A DNA stretch of 34,232 bases from Gracilimonas sp040877545 (GCA_040877545.1 JBBDNN010000020.1:1-34232), one strand, 5' to 3'; shown: positions 9,447 through 16,723, counted from the stretch's first letter. The notes: generated by a model from the sequence alone, not told the origin. Program-made: numbers and translations.

Positions 9447-9484
9447 TTCAAAATTTAGAATTAAAAACCTCATCCACAGCCAAC

Positions 9485-9566
9485 TAAAATGCTGACTAAT
9501 CAGCAACCTCGTAGTGTTTCAACCAGTTCGGGATGGTAAAAAAGAAACACCACTTTGTTCAAAGGT
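9485..9566 (-). ncRNA. 5S-rRNA-like structured segment (possible pseudo-5S or small RNA)
   Basis: Read on the minus strand this intergenic stretch contains CCATCCCGAACTGG followed by TTGAAACACTACGAGG. That resembles loop C and the following GAAAC/GUAGCG region of bacterial 5S rRNA, read from memory of the 5S consensus. Nested stems support structure: GTGTTTC/GAAACAC (9514-9520 with 9544-9550), ACCA/TGGT (9522-9525 with 9534-9537), and GCTGA/TCAGC (9491-9504) followed on the minus strand by ATTTT. The outer 5S helix and a canonical helix IV/loop E are not evident, so it is not a normal 5S gene. It could equally be a structured 5' leader of the dCTP deaminase gene on the plus strand. Confidence 0.25.
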
Positions 9567-9609
9567 CAGGCTTCAATATCTTCGAATGAAATAAAGCACG
9601 AATTCACTT

Positions 9610-10824
9610 ATGTCTCAGATTTCGAAACAGGTTCAGCTCCGAACAAAAGGAATTTTACCGGTACAAAAACTAAAGCTGCTTCACGAGCTCGGTATTATTT
9701 CTTCTCATCCCGAATATCCCATTCAGCAAAATCAATTTCAGCCCAACTCCATTGACCTTCGCTTGGGTGAAGTTGCCTATCGTGTTCGATGCAGTTTTTT
9801 GCCCGAAAATGAGACGGTTCAGGATAAACTGGAGAAGCTGGAGCCTTACTCTGTATCTCTGAAAGATGGAGCCGTACTCGAGCAGAATTGTGTGTACATA
9901 ATTCCCCTGCTGGAAAATCTTGATCTTCCAAAATCCACAAATACTATCCAAAAAGGTTTATTTAACGGGAATAGTGAAGAGCAGGAATTCAAGCTGTCAT
10001 CCGAGGAAAGCTTAACTGCCAAAGCGAATCCAAAAAGCTCCACCGGCCGGCTGGATGTTTTTACGCGCGTCATTACCGACTACTCCCATCGTTTTGAAGA
10101 AATCACTGCCGGATATAAAGGAAATTTATACCTGGAAGTAGTCCCCAAGTCATTTTCCATCAAAGTGAGAACCGGCCAGCGACTAAATCAACTGCGCCTC
10201 CGACATGGTTTTGAGGTGCTGTCTGATCAGGATTTACTGCGAATTCACGCCTCCGATCCTTTGTTATTTGATGAAGATGTGAAACCTGTTTCTATGGAGA
10301 AGATCAAGGTAAAACAGGGATTATTTATGAGTGTTCAACTGAAAGGAAAACAGGGCGAAGTAATTGGATATAAAGCTCGAAAACATAATAATTTTATAGA
10401 TCTGGATAACACCAACTATTATGAAGTGGATGAGTTTTGGGAGCCGATTTATGCCCGGAATAGTAATCAGTTTATTTTGGAACCGGAGGCATTTTATATT
10501 TTTGCATCCAAAGAGCGAATTCGGATTCCTGCGCATCTTGCCTGTGAAATGATGGCTTACGATACCGGTTCAGGAGAGCTGAGAACCCATTACGCGGGAT
10601 TCTTCGACAGTGGATTTGGCGGCTCTGTTGAAGATAAAGGAGCTCGGGCTGTGCTGGAAGTGCGTTCTCATGATGTGCCTTTTATGATCGAGGATGGGCA
10701 AACATTATTCAGCATGCAATTTGAACCTAATGCCGAGCAGCCAGATTTTATATACGGAGAGGAAATTGAAAGTAATTATCAGGGACAGGAGTTGAAATTA
10801 GGTAAACATTTCAAACAGTTATGA
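9610..10824 (+). CDS. dcd: 2'-deoxycytidine 5'-triphosphate deaminase (two-domain form)
   Basis: It deaminates dCTP to dUTP, feeding dTMP synthesis. The 404-residue protein is about twice the length of enteric Dcd (193 aa) and reads as two tandem dUTPase-like jelly-roll halves, as in the DCD family found in alphaproteobacteria and some Bacteroidota. The first half has KGILPVQKLK, then NSIDLRLGEVAYRV, then the catalytic-type stretch KSSTGRLDVFTRVI. The second half has YDTGSGELRTHYAGFFDSG and ARAVLEVRSHDVPF, with a plausible active-site Glu. The ATG at 9610 gives the expected short lead-in before KGILP. The gene ends with an ATGA overlap onto the next gene, so it heads a coupled run. Confidence 0.85.
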   Translation: MSQISKQVQLRTKGILPVQKLKLLHELGIISSHPEYPIQQNQFQPNSIDLRLGEVAYRVRCSFLPENETVQDKLEKLEPYSVSLKDGAVLEQNCVYIIPLLENLDLPKSTNTIQKGLFNGNSEEQEFKLSSEESLTAKANPKSSTGRLDVFTRVITDYSHRFEEITAGYKGNLYLEVVPKSFSIKVRTGQRLNQLRLRHGFEVLSDQDLLRIHASDPLLFDEDVKPVSMEKIKVKQGLFMSVQLKGKQGEVIGYKARKHNNFIDLDNTNYYEVDEFWEPIYARNSNQFILEPEAFYIFASKERIRIPAHLACEMMAYDTGSGELRTHYAGFFDSGFGGSVEDKGARAVLEVRSHDVPFMIEDGQTLFSMQFEPNAEQPDFIYGEEIESNYQGQELKLGKHFKQL

Positions 10825-11045
10825 GTCAATTTTTAGTTAACAAATGCATTTGTCACGACCACGATTTTGCCGAGATCAAAAAATATGCGGAAGAAAAAGG
10901 TTATTCCACAGTTAAAGAATTACAGGCTGAGAATTTTTGCAGCAATAGTTGCAGATTATGCATTCCCTATGTAGAAATGGTGCTCGAAACAGGTGAAACG
11001 GAATTTAAACCCGGCGCTTATTACAAGAAAAACCCGGTCTCATGA
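10821..11045 (+). CDS. BFD-like [2Fe-2S]-binding small protein
   Basis: This 74-residue protein has Cys9 and Cys11 (CIC) and a second pair Cys44/Cys47 (CRLC), with an extra Cys40. The CxC...CxxC layout with short helices resembles the BFD-like [2Fe-2S] domain of bacterioferritin-associated ferredoxins and of some NAD(P)H-dependent reductases. It likely carries an Fe-S cluster in the cytoplasm; its redox partner is not visible here. It overlaps the deaminase gene and rsmE by ATGA on both sides, so its translation is coupled to both. The role in this operon is not known to me. Confidence 0.65.
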   Translation: MSQFLVNKCICHDHDFAEIKKYAEEKGYSTVKELQAENFCSNSCRLCIPYVEMVLETGETEFKPGAYYKKNPVS

Positions 11046-11731
11046 ATATTTTTTATGTTGAACCTGACCGGGTAAAGGAGAACGAATTTGAGCTTACCGG
11101 ACAAGAAGCCCAACATGCCACAAAAGTTTTACGCTTGCGCAGGGGAGATGAAATTCATGCCACAAACGGACAGGGAAAACGATTAACCGGAAATGTGGAA
11201 TTGTTAAGCCGGGATTCAGTAACGGCTTTCATCAAAAAAACAGAAGAAAAAGCCAAGCCTGAGCCTGAAATTGTGCTGGCAATGGGTATCCTCAAAAAAA
11301 GAGACCGGCTGGAATTTGCGGTGGAAAAAGCAGTGGAATTAGGTGCTTCGGAAATTTTGTTATTCAACGCTGATCACTCCGAAAAAACTAAGGTGAGATT
11401 TGACCGGCTTGAGAATATCGCCATGAGTGCGATGAAACAAAGCCTGCGGTTTTGGCTGCCAAAGATTTCTGTGTTTGATTCGCTGGATGAAATTGTGAAA
11501 TCCTATCCGGGAGCAGAAATTTTAATGGCACACGAGAGAACATTGAGCAGCGAACAAGGAACGCCGAATGTTGAAATGATGAAAAAGCTGTTGTTGGTAG
11601 GGCCGGAGGGAGGATTTTCGGATCGTGAGGTGGAGCTGATTCGCGAGAAGTGTGGGAAATTGATATCTCTTGGTGATTACAGATTACGCGCAGAGACGGC
11701 TGTTGTGGCTTTTTTGAGCAGGTTTATATAG
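11042..11731 (+). CDS. rsmE: 16S rRNA (uracil1498-N3)-methyltransferase
   Basis: RsmE methylates U1498 of 16S rRNA in the assembled 30S subunit using S-adenosylmethionine, and belongs to the SPOUT knot superfamily. The 229-residue protein shows an N-terminal PUA-like part (QEAQHATKVLRLRRGDEI), the central family stretch KKRDRLEFAVEKAVELGA, and the C-terminal knot with GPEGGFSDREVE and LGDYRLRAETA. All are in the right order and the length is standard. The conserved QSGR of many homologues reads QSLR here. It starts in an ATGA overlap with the [2Fe-2S] gene. Confidence 0.95.
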   Translation: MNIFYVEPDRVKENEFELTGQEAQHATKVLRLRRGDEIHATNGQGKRLTGNVELLSRDSVTAFIKKTEEKAKPEPEIVLAMGILKKRDRLEFAVEKAVELGASEILLFNADHSEKTKVRFDRLENIAMSAMKQSLRFWLPKISVFDSLDEIVKSYPGAEILMAHERTLSSEQGTPNVEMMKKLLLVGPEGGFSDREVELIREKCGKLISLGDYRLRAETAVVAFLSRFI

Positions 11732-11740
11732 ATTAATCCT

Positions 11741-12028
11741 ATGGAGAGAAAAGAAATATACCGCACCATTCAGAATTATTTTAGAGACAAGCCCGTAAAG
11801 AAAGTCTTTGTCTTTGGTTCCTATGCAACCGGTGAGCAGAAATCAGATTCTGATATAGACTTGCTGATAGATTTCAAGAAACCGGTTGGCTTATTACAAT
11901 TGGCCCGATTTAAATCGGACTTGGAAGACCAACTGAATTTAAAAGTTGACCTTGGAACATTGAAAGGAGTATCAAAACACGCTAAACCATATGTTAATAA
12001 AAGCTTAACGACTATTTATGAGTCCTGA
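11741..12028 (+). CDS. MNT-type nucleotidyltransferase (MntA-like antitoxin)
   Basis: The 95-residue protein has the minimal nucleotidyltransferase signature: GS at residues 26-27, the Asp38-x-Asp40 metal pair in SDSDIDLLIDF, and a third acidic residue near Asp70 (KVDLGTL). Proteins of this size are usually the MNT half of HEPN-MNT toxin-antitoxin pairs, where they AMPylate and silence the HEPN RNase. It lies nine bases after rsmE on the same strand. A following frame begins at 12018 in the usual overlapping arrangement, but it stops after 28 codons, and its tail is antisense to the lycopene cyclase gene, so no intact HEPN partner is present. It may be an orphan antitoxin or a solitary MNT enzyme. 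Confidence 0.8.
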   Translation: MERKEIYRTIQNYFRDKPVKKVFVFGSYATGEQKSDSDIDLLIDFKKPVGLLQLARFKSDLEDQLNLKVDLGTLKGVSKHAKPYVNKSLTTIYES

Positions 12029-12104
12029 AGAAAAAGACCTGGTTCTGTGGCAAACCTATCGCAAGCGAATATTATTAAAAATAGCTTTAAAAAACGGGAT
12101 GTAA
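12018..12104 (+). pseudogene. Possible 5' stub of the missing HEPN-type partner
   Basis: An ATG inside the end of the MNT gene opens a 28-codon frame beginning MSPEEKDLVLWQTYRKR, with the start/stop overlap typical of HEPN-MNT operons. Its last part (from 12056) lies antisense to the 3' end of the lycopene cyclase gene and is probably not native to it. This fits a partner gene cut off by a rearrangement, but the stub is too short to identify the family. Confidence 0.25.
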
Positions 12105-13219
12105 GGAACCGAGCTCATAATTTTAATATCCTGTTGAAAATTTGTTTCCTCACCTAAAAACCGGAAAATCTCATCCAGCTTATTATTCTTGAACAGAGAT
12201 CGGAATACCTTCAGGCTTTCTTCAGTAGAATTAGATAATATGTGTAGGAGCAACAAATCATAATACCGGTATTTGAATTTTGACAGCCCCGGAAGTGGTG
12301 GCTCTTGTCCAAGAATTAATGCATTTGCAAGCATCTGCGAATAATCCTGAATGCGCATAAAAGTATAACCCGTACTTGGCTTTGTCTGTCCGCCAACTGC
12401 TCCAAGATTGATGATGTTGTTTCCGTAATAAGGAAGATAAGGCTGGTCTTCCATGGGAATTTTACCGTACTCTTTCCTTTGGATTTCATAGTCGCCTTCA
12501 TCCAATCCAAACTGGTAATACAGGTACTTTTTGATCTTCTTTTTATACTCTTCCTTTTTGAGTGGTGCATTAGAAAAAGCAGTAAACTCCAATAACATTA
12601 TGTGGTGACTATAAGGAAGGCCATACATAAAACCCACACCTGGTGTAAATTCATTATCGAAATCCATGATGGTAAACGTTTCCGGGTCAAAAGCCGGTTC
12701 AAAGGTTTTGATTTCCCAACCAAGGAAGTGTTGAATAAGCGGGTATTTTATTTTTGAGCGATCTAAATTTTTTGGCTTTAGCACACTTTGGAAAATATAA
12801 TTAGCGTGATAACTGTCGCCTGACTTTGTGAGTAATTCCGCCTTATTCTTATTGGTGGATAAATCTTCAATGATCTCTTCAAGCAAGTCAAAATTTTTAT
12901 GCTTCCGGAGTTCTGTTAACACATATTCTTTAAAATCCCCACTTCGTATGCAATAGTAGGTATATTCATTCAGGTACTGGAAAGTTTTATAATCCAATAC
13001 CGAAACCCAGGTCTTCTTCCATTTCTTATAGATGACTTCTTTAAAAGGAGGTTTTTCCTTCGACCAAAAGCACCAGGTTTTATCGTTGATGGGAGCAAAA
13101 ACTGAATCAACAACAAGTACCTCTCCCGGGTATCCACCTTTGGCTAAATACCAGGCAAGGCTAAGTCCTGCAAGCCCGCCGCCTGCAATAATAAGATCGT
13201 ACCCGGCCTCAACTTTCAA
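12056..13219 (-). CDS. crtY: Lycopene cyclase, CrtY-type flavoprotein
   Basis: This enzyme closes the psi ends of lycopene to beta-rings, giving beta- (or gamma-) carotene, and acts at the membrane with reduced FAD. The 387-residue protein has the N-terminal dinucleotide-binding motif IIAGGGLAGLSLA (about residues 10-22), DKTWCFW, then FLGWEI and ITIMDFD-like stretches, LLEFTAFS, YGKIPM and GAVGGQTKPSTGY, all marks of the CrtY/CrtL family. The start is a TTG at 13219, supported by an unusually good ribosome site (AGGGAGGTGA, 13226-13235) six bases upstream. No other carotenoid gene is nearby. It implies a coloured cell. Confidence 0.9.
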   Translation of the reverse strand: MKVEAGYDLIIAGGGLAGLSLAWYLAKGGYPGEVLVVDSVFAPINDKTWCFWSKEKPPFKEVIYKKWKKTWVSVLDYKTFQYLNEYTYYCIRSGDFKEYVLTELRKHKNFDLLEEIIEDLSTNKNKAELLTKSGDSYHANYIFQSVLKPKNLDRSKIKYPLIQHFLGWEIKTFEPAFDPETFTIMDFDNEFTPGVGFMYGLPYSHHIMLLEFTAFSNAPLKKEEYKKKIKKYLYYQFGLDEGDYEIQRKEYGKIPMEDQPYLPYYGNNIINLGAVGGQTKPSTGYTFMRIQDYSQMLANALILGQEPPLPGLSKFKYRYYDLLLLHILSNSTEESLKVFRSLFKNNKLDEIFRFLGEETNFQQDIKIMSSVPYIPFFKAIFNNIRLR

Positions 13220-13225
13220 TAGAAT

Positions 13226-13235
13226 TCACCTCCCT
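13226..13235 (-). promoter_or_regulatory. Strong ribosome binding site fixing the TTG start of crtY
   Basis: Read on the minus strand, AGGGAGGTGA lies six bases before the TTG at 13219. It is among the best Shine-Dalgarno matches I noticed in the window and makes the non-ATG start credible. Confidence 0.7.
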
Positions 13236-13334
13236 TACCATAATAATAGAAATGTGGCCAAAACAAATTTTAATACATTTTTTCACTAAATATTGAGGAT
13301 TGGTTAAGGAAATTACTGGTATTGATTATATTCG

Positions 13335-14378
13335 ATGATAATGAAAAAGCAAAATTATTCTATGATTGATTTACGAAGCGACACAGTTACGCGGCCAAGT
13401 CCTGAAATGCTGCAAGCTATGATAAAAGCAGAAGTTGGGGATGATGTTTTTGGGGAAGATATCACGGCAAACAAATTTGAAGAAAAAGTAGCTAAGATGT
13501 TTGGCCTGGAAGCCGGTTTATTTGTACCCAGTGGAACGATGAGTAATCAGCTGGGAATAAAAGTGTTAACGGAAGCCGGGGATGAAATCCTTATTGAAAA
13601 AAACGGCCATGTATTTAATTATGAGTCTGGTGGAGCATCCTATTTATCAGGTGTTCAAATACATCCAATAATTGGGAAAAACGGCAAATTGACTGTGGAT
13701 CTTTTAAAAGATATGGTTCGTGGAAACTATGATTGGGAACCAAGAACTACAGTACTTTGCCTGGAAAATTCTACCAACAAAGGCGGCGGAGCCTGCTACA
13801 CAAAAGAAGAATTGCGAGCATTAAAGGCTCTTGCCGATGAACAAAAACTTGCTGTTCATTTAGATGGTGCCCGCATCTGGAATGCGATAACTGCTACAGG
13901 AATCGAGCCGGAGTTTTTTGGTGAAATAGCAGATACCATTTCTGTTTGTTTTTCTAAGGGATTAGGTGCACCCATTGGCTCCATGTTACTTTCAAGCAAA
14001 GAAAAAATTAAAAAAGCCCGCCGTTTTAGAAAAATGTGGGGCGGGGGAATGCGTCAGGTGGGTTTACTTGCCGCCGCTGCCGATTATGCCATCGAAAACA
14101 ATTGGGCGTTGCTAAAAGAAGATCACCGCAGAGCTAAAGAAGTAGCGGGTGTAATCTCAGAATGCAACAATCTCTCTGTAGAATTGGACAGTGTTAAAAC
14201 CAACATTCTTTTGTTTGATACTCAGGCAGAAAATGCCGCATCGGCGCTCTCAAAACTTGAGAAAGAAGGCGTATTGATGACTCAATTTGGTCCCAAAACA
14301 ATTCGAGCCACCTTCCATTTACAGATAGGGGATGAAGAGACGGAAAAGGTTAAGGAAATACTTAAAAAGCTGTTTTAA
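13335..14378 (+). CDS. ltaE: Low-specificity L-threonine aldolase
   Basis: This PLP enzyme cleaves L-threonine or L-allo-threonine to glycine and acetaldehyde. The 347-residue protein has the family start DLRSDTVTRPSPEM, the GDDVFGED stretch, LFVPSGTMSNQL, the PLP-ring motif HLDGAR (His175, Asp177, Arg180) and the PLP lysine Lys208 in FSKGLGAPIGS, followed by KMWGGGMRQ. The length is normal. There are two possible ATG starts, 13335 and 13341; both precede the conserved region. It is divergent from crtY and appears to be a single-gene unit. Confidence 0.93.
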   Translation: MIMKKQNYSMIDLRSDTVTRPSPEMLQAMIKAEVGDDVFGEDITANKFEEKVAKMFGLEAGLFVPSGTMSNQLGIKVLTEAGDEILIEKNGHVFNYESGGASYLSGVQIHPIIGKNGKLTVDLLKDMVRGNYDWEPRTTVLCLENSTNKGGGACYTKEELRALKALADEQKLAVHLDGARIWNAITATGIEPEFFGEIADTISVCFSKGLGAPIGSMLLSSKEKIKKARRFRKMWGGGMRQVGLLAAAADYAIENNWALLKEDHRRAKEVAGVISECNNLSVELDSVKTNILLFDTQAENAASALSKLEKEGVLMTQFGPKTIRATFHLQIGDEETEKVKEILKKLF

Positions 14379-14424
14379 TAATACTCAATAATCTATGTCC
14401 AATTTGGCAGGATTTTTTGGAAGT

Positions 14425-14529
14425 TTACTTCTCTTTGCGTTTAGCTGCTTTTGCGGCTCTTTTTTCTTTCAGGCTTTTTTCGGGAGCCTTTTTAGCAGAA
14501 CTTTTCCTGATCGATTTTTCTTTAGACAT
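14425..14529 (-). CDS. Small basic protein of 34 residues
   Basis: A complete short frame runs from ATG at 14529 to TAA at 14425. Its composition is strikingly coherent: Lys, Arg, Ala, Glu and Ser make up nearly all of it, with a core reading SLKEKRAAKAAKRKEK that would form a charged amphipathic helix. Such a bias is unlikely by chance in an A/T-rich gap and resembles tiny Lys/Ala-rich proteins seen in Bacteroidota, which could bind nucleic acid; that role is inferred. It lies between the convergent end of ltaE and the end of argD, in the same direction as argD and about 125 bp downstream of it. No good ribosome site is visible. Confidence 0.6.
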   Translation of the reverse strand: MSKEKSIRKSSAKKAPEKSLKEKRAAKAAKRKEK

Positions 14530-14655
14530 CTTTTTTGCTCATAATTTTTATGATCGAAGCTGACTGGATTTTCCAGCTCTAAAATACACTCAGCTAATAT
14601 AGTTTATTGTACTGTGATATCTGTTGCATAAAAAAGGAATGAGACAATAAAGTTA

Positions 14656-15822
14656 TTATAAACTCTCGATCAATACATCCACAACCTGCTCGATTTGTTC
14701 TTTGGTCATAACCAGCGGGGGGACAAGGCGGATGACATTTCCGGCGGCAGCATTAGATAGCACTTTATGCTCAAACATTTTATCCACCACCGGACGAGCG
14801 GGTTTATCGAGTTCTACGCCAATCATCAACCCAATGCCGCGGATATCTATAACTGAATTAATAGCAGCTGTTTTTTCTCTCAGGAGCTCTATCATAAACT
14901 TCCCTTTTTCTGCGGATTGCTCCACAATTCCCTCTTCCTCAATGGCTTTTAATGTTGCCAATCCCACTGCGCATGCAAAAGGATTTCCGCCAAACGTAGT
15001 TCCATGCTGACCATAACCCAGGGCTGAGGCTACTTTTTCTTTAGCCATAACTGCGCCAATCGGAATCCCACCGGCGAGTGCCTTTGCGGATGCCACAATA
15101 TCCGGCAAAATTCCGAAATGCTGGTAGGAATAAAACTTCCCGGTTCTTCCCACGCCTGATTGTACTTCGTCAATGATGAGTAAAATATCCAGCTCATCGC
15201 AAAGTGCTCTGGTCTTTTTGAGAAAGTTGGCATCGGCGATATGCACACCGCTATTGCCCTGTACTATTTCAAAAACGATGGCAAGTGTATTTTTATCGGA
15301 GGCTTTTTTCAGCGCTTCAAAATCATTAAAAGGAACCTGCTCAAATCCGGAAGGCATAGGTTCAAATCCTTTTTGATAATTAGCCATTCCCATGCCGATG
15401 GTTGTTACTGAACGACCGTGGAAGCCCTGGCTAAGTGAAATGATGTTGCCATTTTTCCCTTTTGAATGACCGTAATTCCGGGCAAATTTCACACAAGCTT
15501 CCATTGCTTCCACACCGCTGTTACAGAGGAAAACCCGATCCAGCCCCGAGACTTCAGCCAGTTTTTCAATAAAGCGGCTTTGTTCTTCGGTGTAATAGAA
15601 GTTGGAAGTATGCAGCAGTTTTTCGGCCTGCTCACGAATGGCGGCCACCACTTTAGGATGGCAGTGCCCGAGGTTATTTACAGCAATTCCACCCAGGGCA
15701 TCAATGTATTCATTGCCTTCGGTGTCCCAAACCAGGGCGCCCTCTCCACGTTCAATAGTGATCGGAAACCGGTTATAAACCTGGAAGTGATATTTCTTTT
15801 CGAGCTGCTGTGCTTTGTCCAT
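14656..15822 (-). CDS. argD: Acetylornithine-type aminotransferase (class III)
   Basis: This 388-residue PLP aminotransferase most likely interconverts N-acetylglutamate semialdehyde and N-acetylornithine in arginine synthesis. Seen are YIDALGGIAVNNLGHCHP near the N-terminus, FLCNSGVEAMEACVKFAR, GFHGRS, the PLP Asp in IIDEVQSGVGRTG, the Schiff-base Lys247 in SAKALAGGIPIGA and HGTTFGGNPFACAV. The order and length fit ArgD. No other arginine genes lie nearby, so related class III activities (succinylornithine, 4-aminobutyrate or ornithine substrates) cannot be excluded. Confidence 0.8.
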   Translation of the reverse strand: MDKAQQLEKKYHFQVYNRFPITIERGEGALVWDTEGNEYIDALGGIAVNNLGHCHPKVVAAIREQAEKLLHTSNFYYTEEQSRFIEKLAEVSGLDRVFLCNSGVEAMEACVKFARNYGHSKGKNGNIISLSQGFHGRSVTTIGMGMANYQKGFEPMPSGFEQVPFNDFEALKKASDKNTLAIVFEIVQGNSGVHIADANFLKKTRALCDELDILLIIDEVQSGVGRTGKFYSYQHFGILPDIVASAKALAGGIPIGAVMAKEKVASALGYGQHGTTFGGNPFACAVGLATLKAIEEEGIVEQSAEKGKFMIELLREKTAAINSVIDIRGIGLMIGVELDKPARPVVDKMFEHKVLSNAAAGNVIRLVPPLVMTKEQIEQVVDVLIESL

Positions 15823-15894
15823 CTGTTCTTAAGATTGTTGAAAAGTTCAAAGATAGTGAAATAGAGGAGAGGTTTTGATTCAAGATTCAAAATT

Positions 15895-15947
15895 AAAGAT
15901 TGATTCTACAATCAGTGAAATCAGCGAATCATTTAATAGTGATCTTT
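15895..15947. repeat. Left copy of the 53/54-bp direct repeat flanking the RAYT unit
   Basis: This stretch, from AAAGATTGATTC to GTGATCTTT, matches 16670-16723 in the same orientation apart from one missing C (AATAGTG here, AATCAGTG there). Inside it an 'ATCAGTGAA ATCAGCGA' motif recurs with a period of about nine bases. Its ends (AAAGAT/ATCTTT) are inverted, so they also extend the terminal inverted repeat of the element. Confidence 0.85.
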
Positions 15948-15956
15948 TTCCTCGTC

Positions 15957-15998
15957 CCCAACCACCCGGTTGGGAATACTGCCCGGACCACCCGGTCC
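15957..15998. repeat. Left pair of REP palindromes
   Basis: Two G/C-rich hairpins lie side by side: CCCAACC-ACCC-GGTTGGG (15957-15974) and GGACC-ACCC-GGTCC (15985-15998). Both share the same ACCC loop. This pair is repeated, inverted, on the other side of the transposase gene, as expected for REP sequences recognised by a RAYT. Confidence 0.85.
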
Positions 15999-16022
15999 CA
16001 ATGGGTAAAAGGCAGCCATGAT

Positions 16023-16559
16023 CTACTCACCAAACAACGTCACCGGAATCAATCCCTCCATACCCAAATAATTACGAGCCGATGAATATCGCCAATGAAC
16101 CGGCTCATCAACATAGCCGCTCTTAATGGGGTTGAAATGAATATATTCAATTTTCTGATTCACCATTTCAACAGAAGTTAGTTGTTTAGGGTGCAATCCT
16201 TCCTGCCATACCTGATACGTTCTTCCGATTTTATATGATCGTTTATTCCATTTCAATTTATTTAGCCAATGTGAGTGACCGTTTGCATTTAAATATTTTA
16301 GAATTCTTCGGGCGGTGTAAGATTTTGTAAGTCTAAGGCTATTTGCAAGATCTTTTCCTTGTACCACAGCGTGAAAATGATTTTCCATCAGGATGTAGGC
16401 ATAAAGAGTTACCGCTTTGTTTTGTTGCATAAAAATGAATTGATCTAATACAATCTGAGCGATCTGGGGTTTTGAGAGCAATGGTAATTCTTCCAATATG
16501 GTGCTTGTAACAAAGTAAGGATAATGTTCTTCGTGAAATTTGTATCGGCTTCGGCTCAT
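16023..16559 (-). CDS. REP-associated tyrosine transposase (RAYT, Y1 type)
   Basis: The 178-residue protein belongs to the IS200/IS605-like Y1 family. It has the HUH metal-binding motif His61-Phe-His63 (in LMENHFHAVV) and the catalytic Tyr139 in EYIHFNPIKSGYV, followed by WRYSSARNY. These enzymes nick and join single-stranded DNA at REP hairpins and are held responsible for REP spread in bacterial chromosomes. All catalytic residues are present, so it may be active. Mirror-image REP pairs flank it. It reads in the same direction as tex, from about 150 bp beyond the tex stop. Confidence 0.92.
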   Translation of the reverse strand: MSRSRYKFHEEHYPYFVTSTILEELPLLSKPQIAQIVLDQFIFMQQNKAVTLYAYILMENHFHAVVQGKDLANSLRLTKSYTARRILKYLNANGHSHWLNKLKWNKRSYKIGRTYQVWQEGLHPKQLTSVEMVNQKIEYIHFNPIKSGYVDEPVHWRYSSARNYLGMEGLIPVTLFGE

Positions 16560-16617
16560 AGTCTTTTTTTCTTTGTATGAGCGATGAGAATGGAAATCCT
16601 TACAAACTTTTTTAATT

Positions 16618-16660
16618 GGACCGGGTGGTCCGCAATGGCATTCCCAACCGGGTGGTTGGG
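16618..16660. repeat. Right pair of REP palindromes
   Basis: GGACC-GGGT-GGTCC (16618-16631) and CCCAACC-GGGT-GGTTGGG (16643-16660) are the reverse complements of the two hairpins on the left, in mirror order. Confidence 0.85.
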
Positions 16661-16669
16661 AACGAGGAG

Positions 16670-16723
16670 AAAGATTGATTCTACAATCAGTGAAATCAGC
16701 GAATCATTTAATCAGTGATCTTT
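16670..16723. repeat. Right copy of the direct repeat, overlapping the tex 3' end
   Basis: This is the 54-bp copy. It contains the tex stop codon (16708-16710) and the four or five codons before it, plus 38 bp beyond. Because it includes coding sequence it is probably the original copy, and the left one the duplicate. Confidence 0.8.

Larger units (their letters stand above)
15950..16667 (-). mobile_element. RAYT/REP unit with long terminal inverted repeats
   Basis: The unit runs from CCTCG (15950) to CGAGG (16663-16667). It contains the transposase gene on the minus strand, with two REP hairpins at each end in mirror order. The ends match as an inverted repeat of about 50 bp. It is bordered by a 53/54-bp direct repeat, the right copy of which includes the last codons of tex. 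Known RAYTs do not make such long target duplications, so the direct repeat needs another explanation. Confidence 0.75.

Noticed and set aside
9514..9550. Riboswitch for the dCTP deaminase gene
   Set aside because: The stems exist, but I see no conserved aptamer core of a known class; the 5S-like reading on the other strand fits slightly better.
15895..16723. CRISPR array
   Set aside because: There are only two copies of the repeat, 722 bp apart, with a transposase between them; there are no spacers or cas genes.
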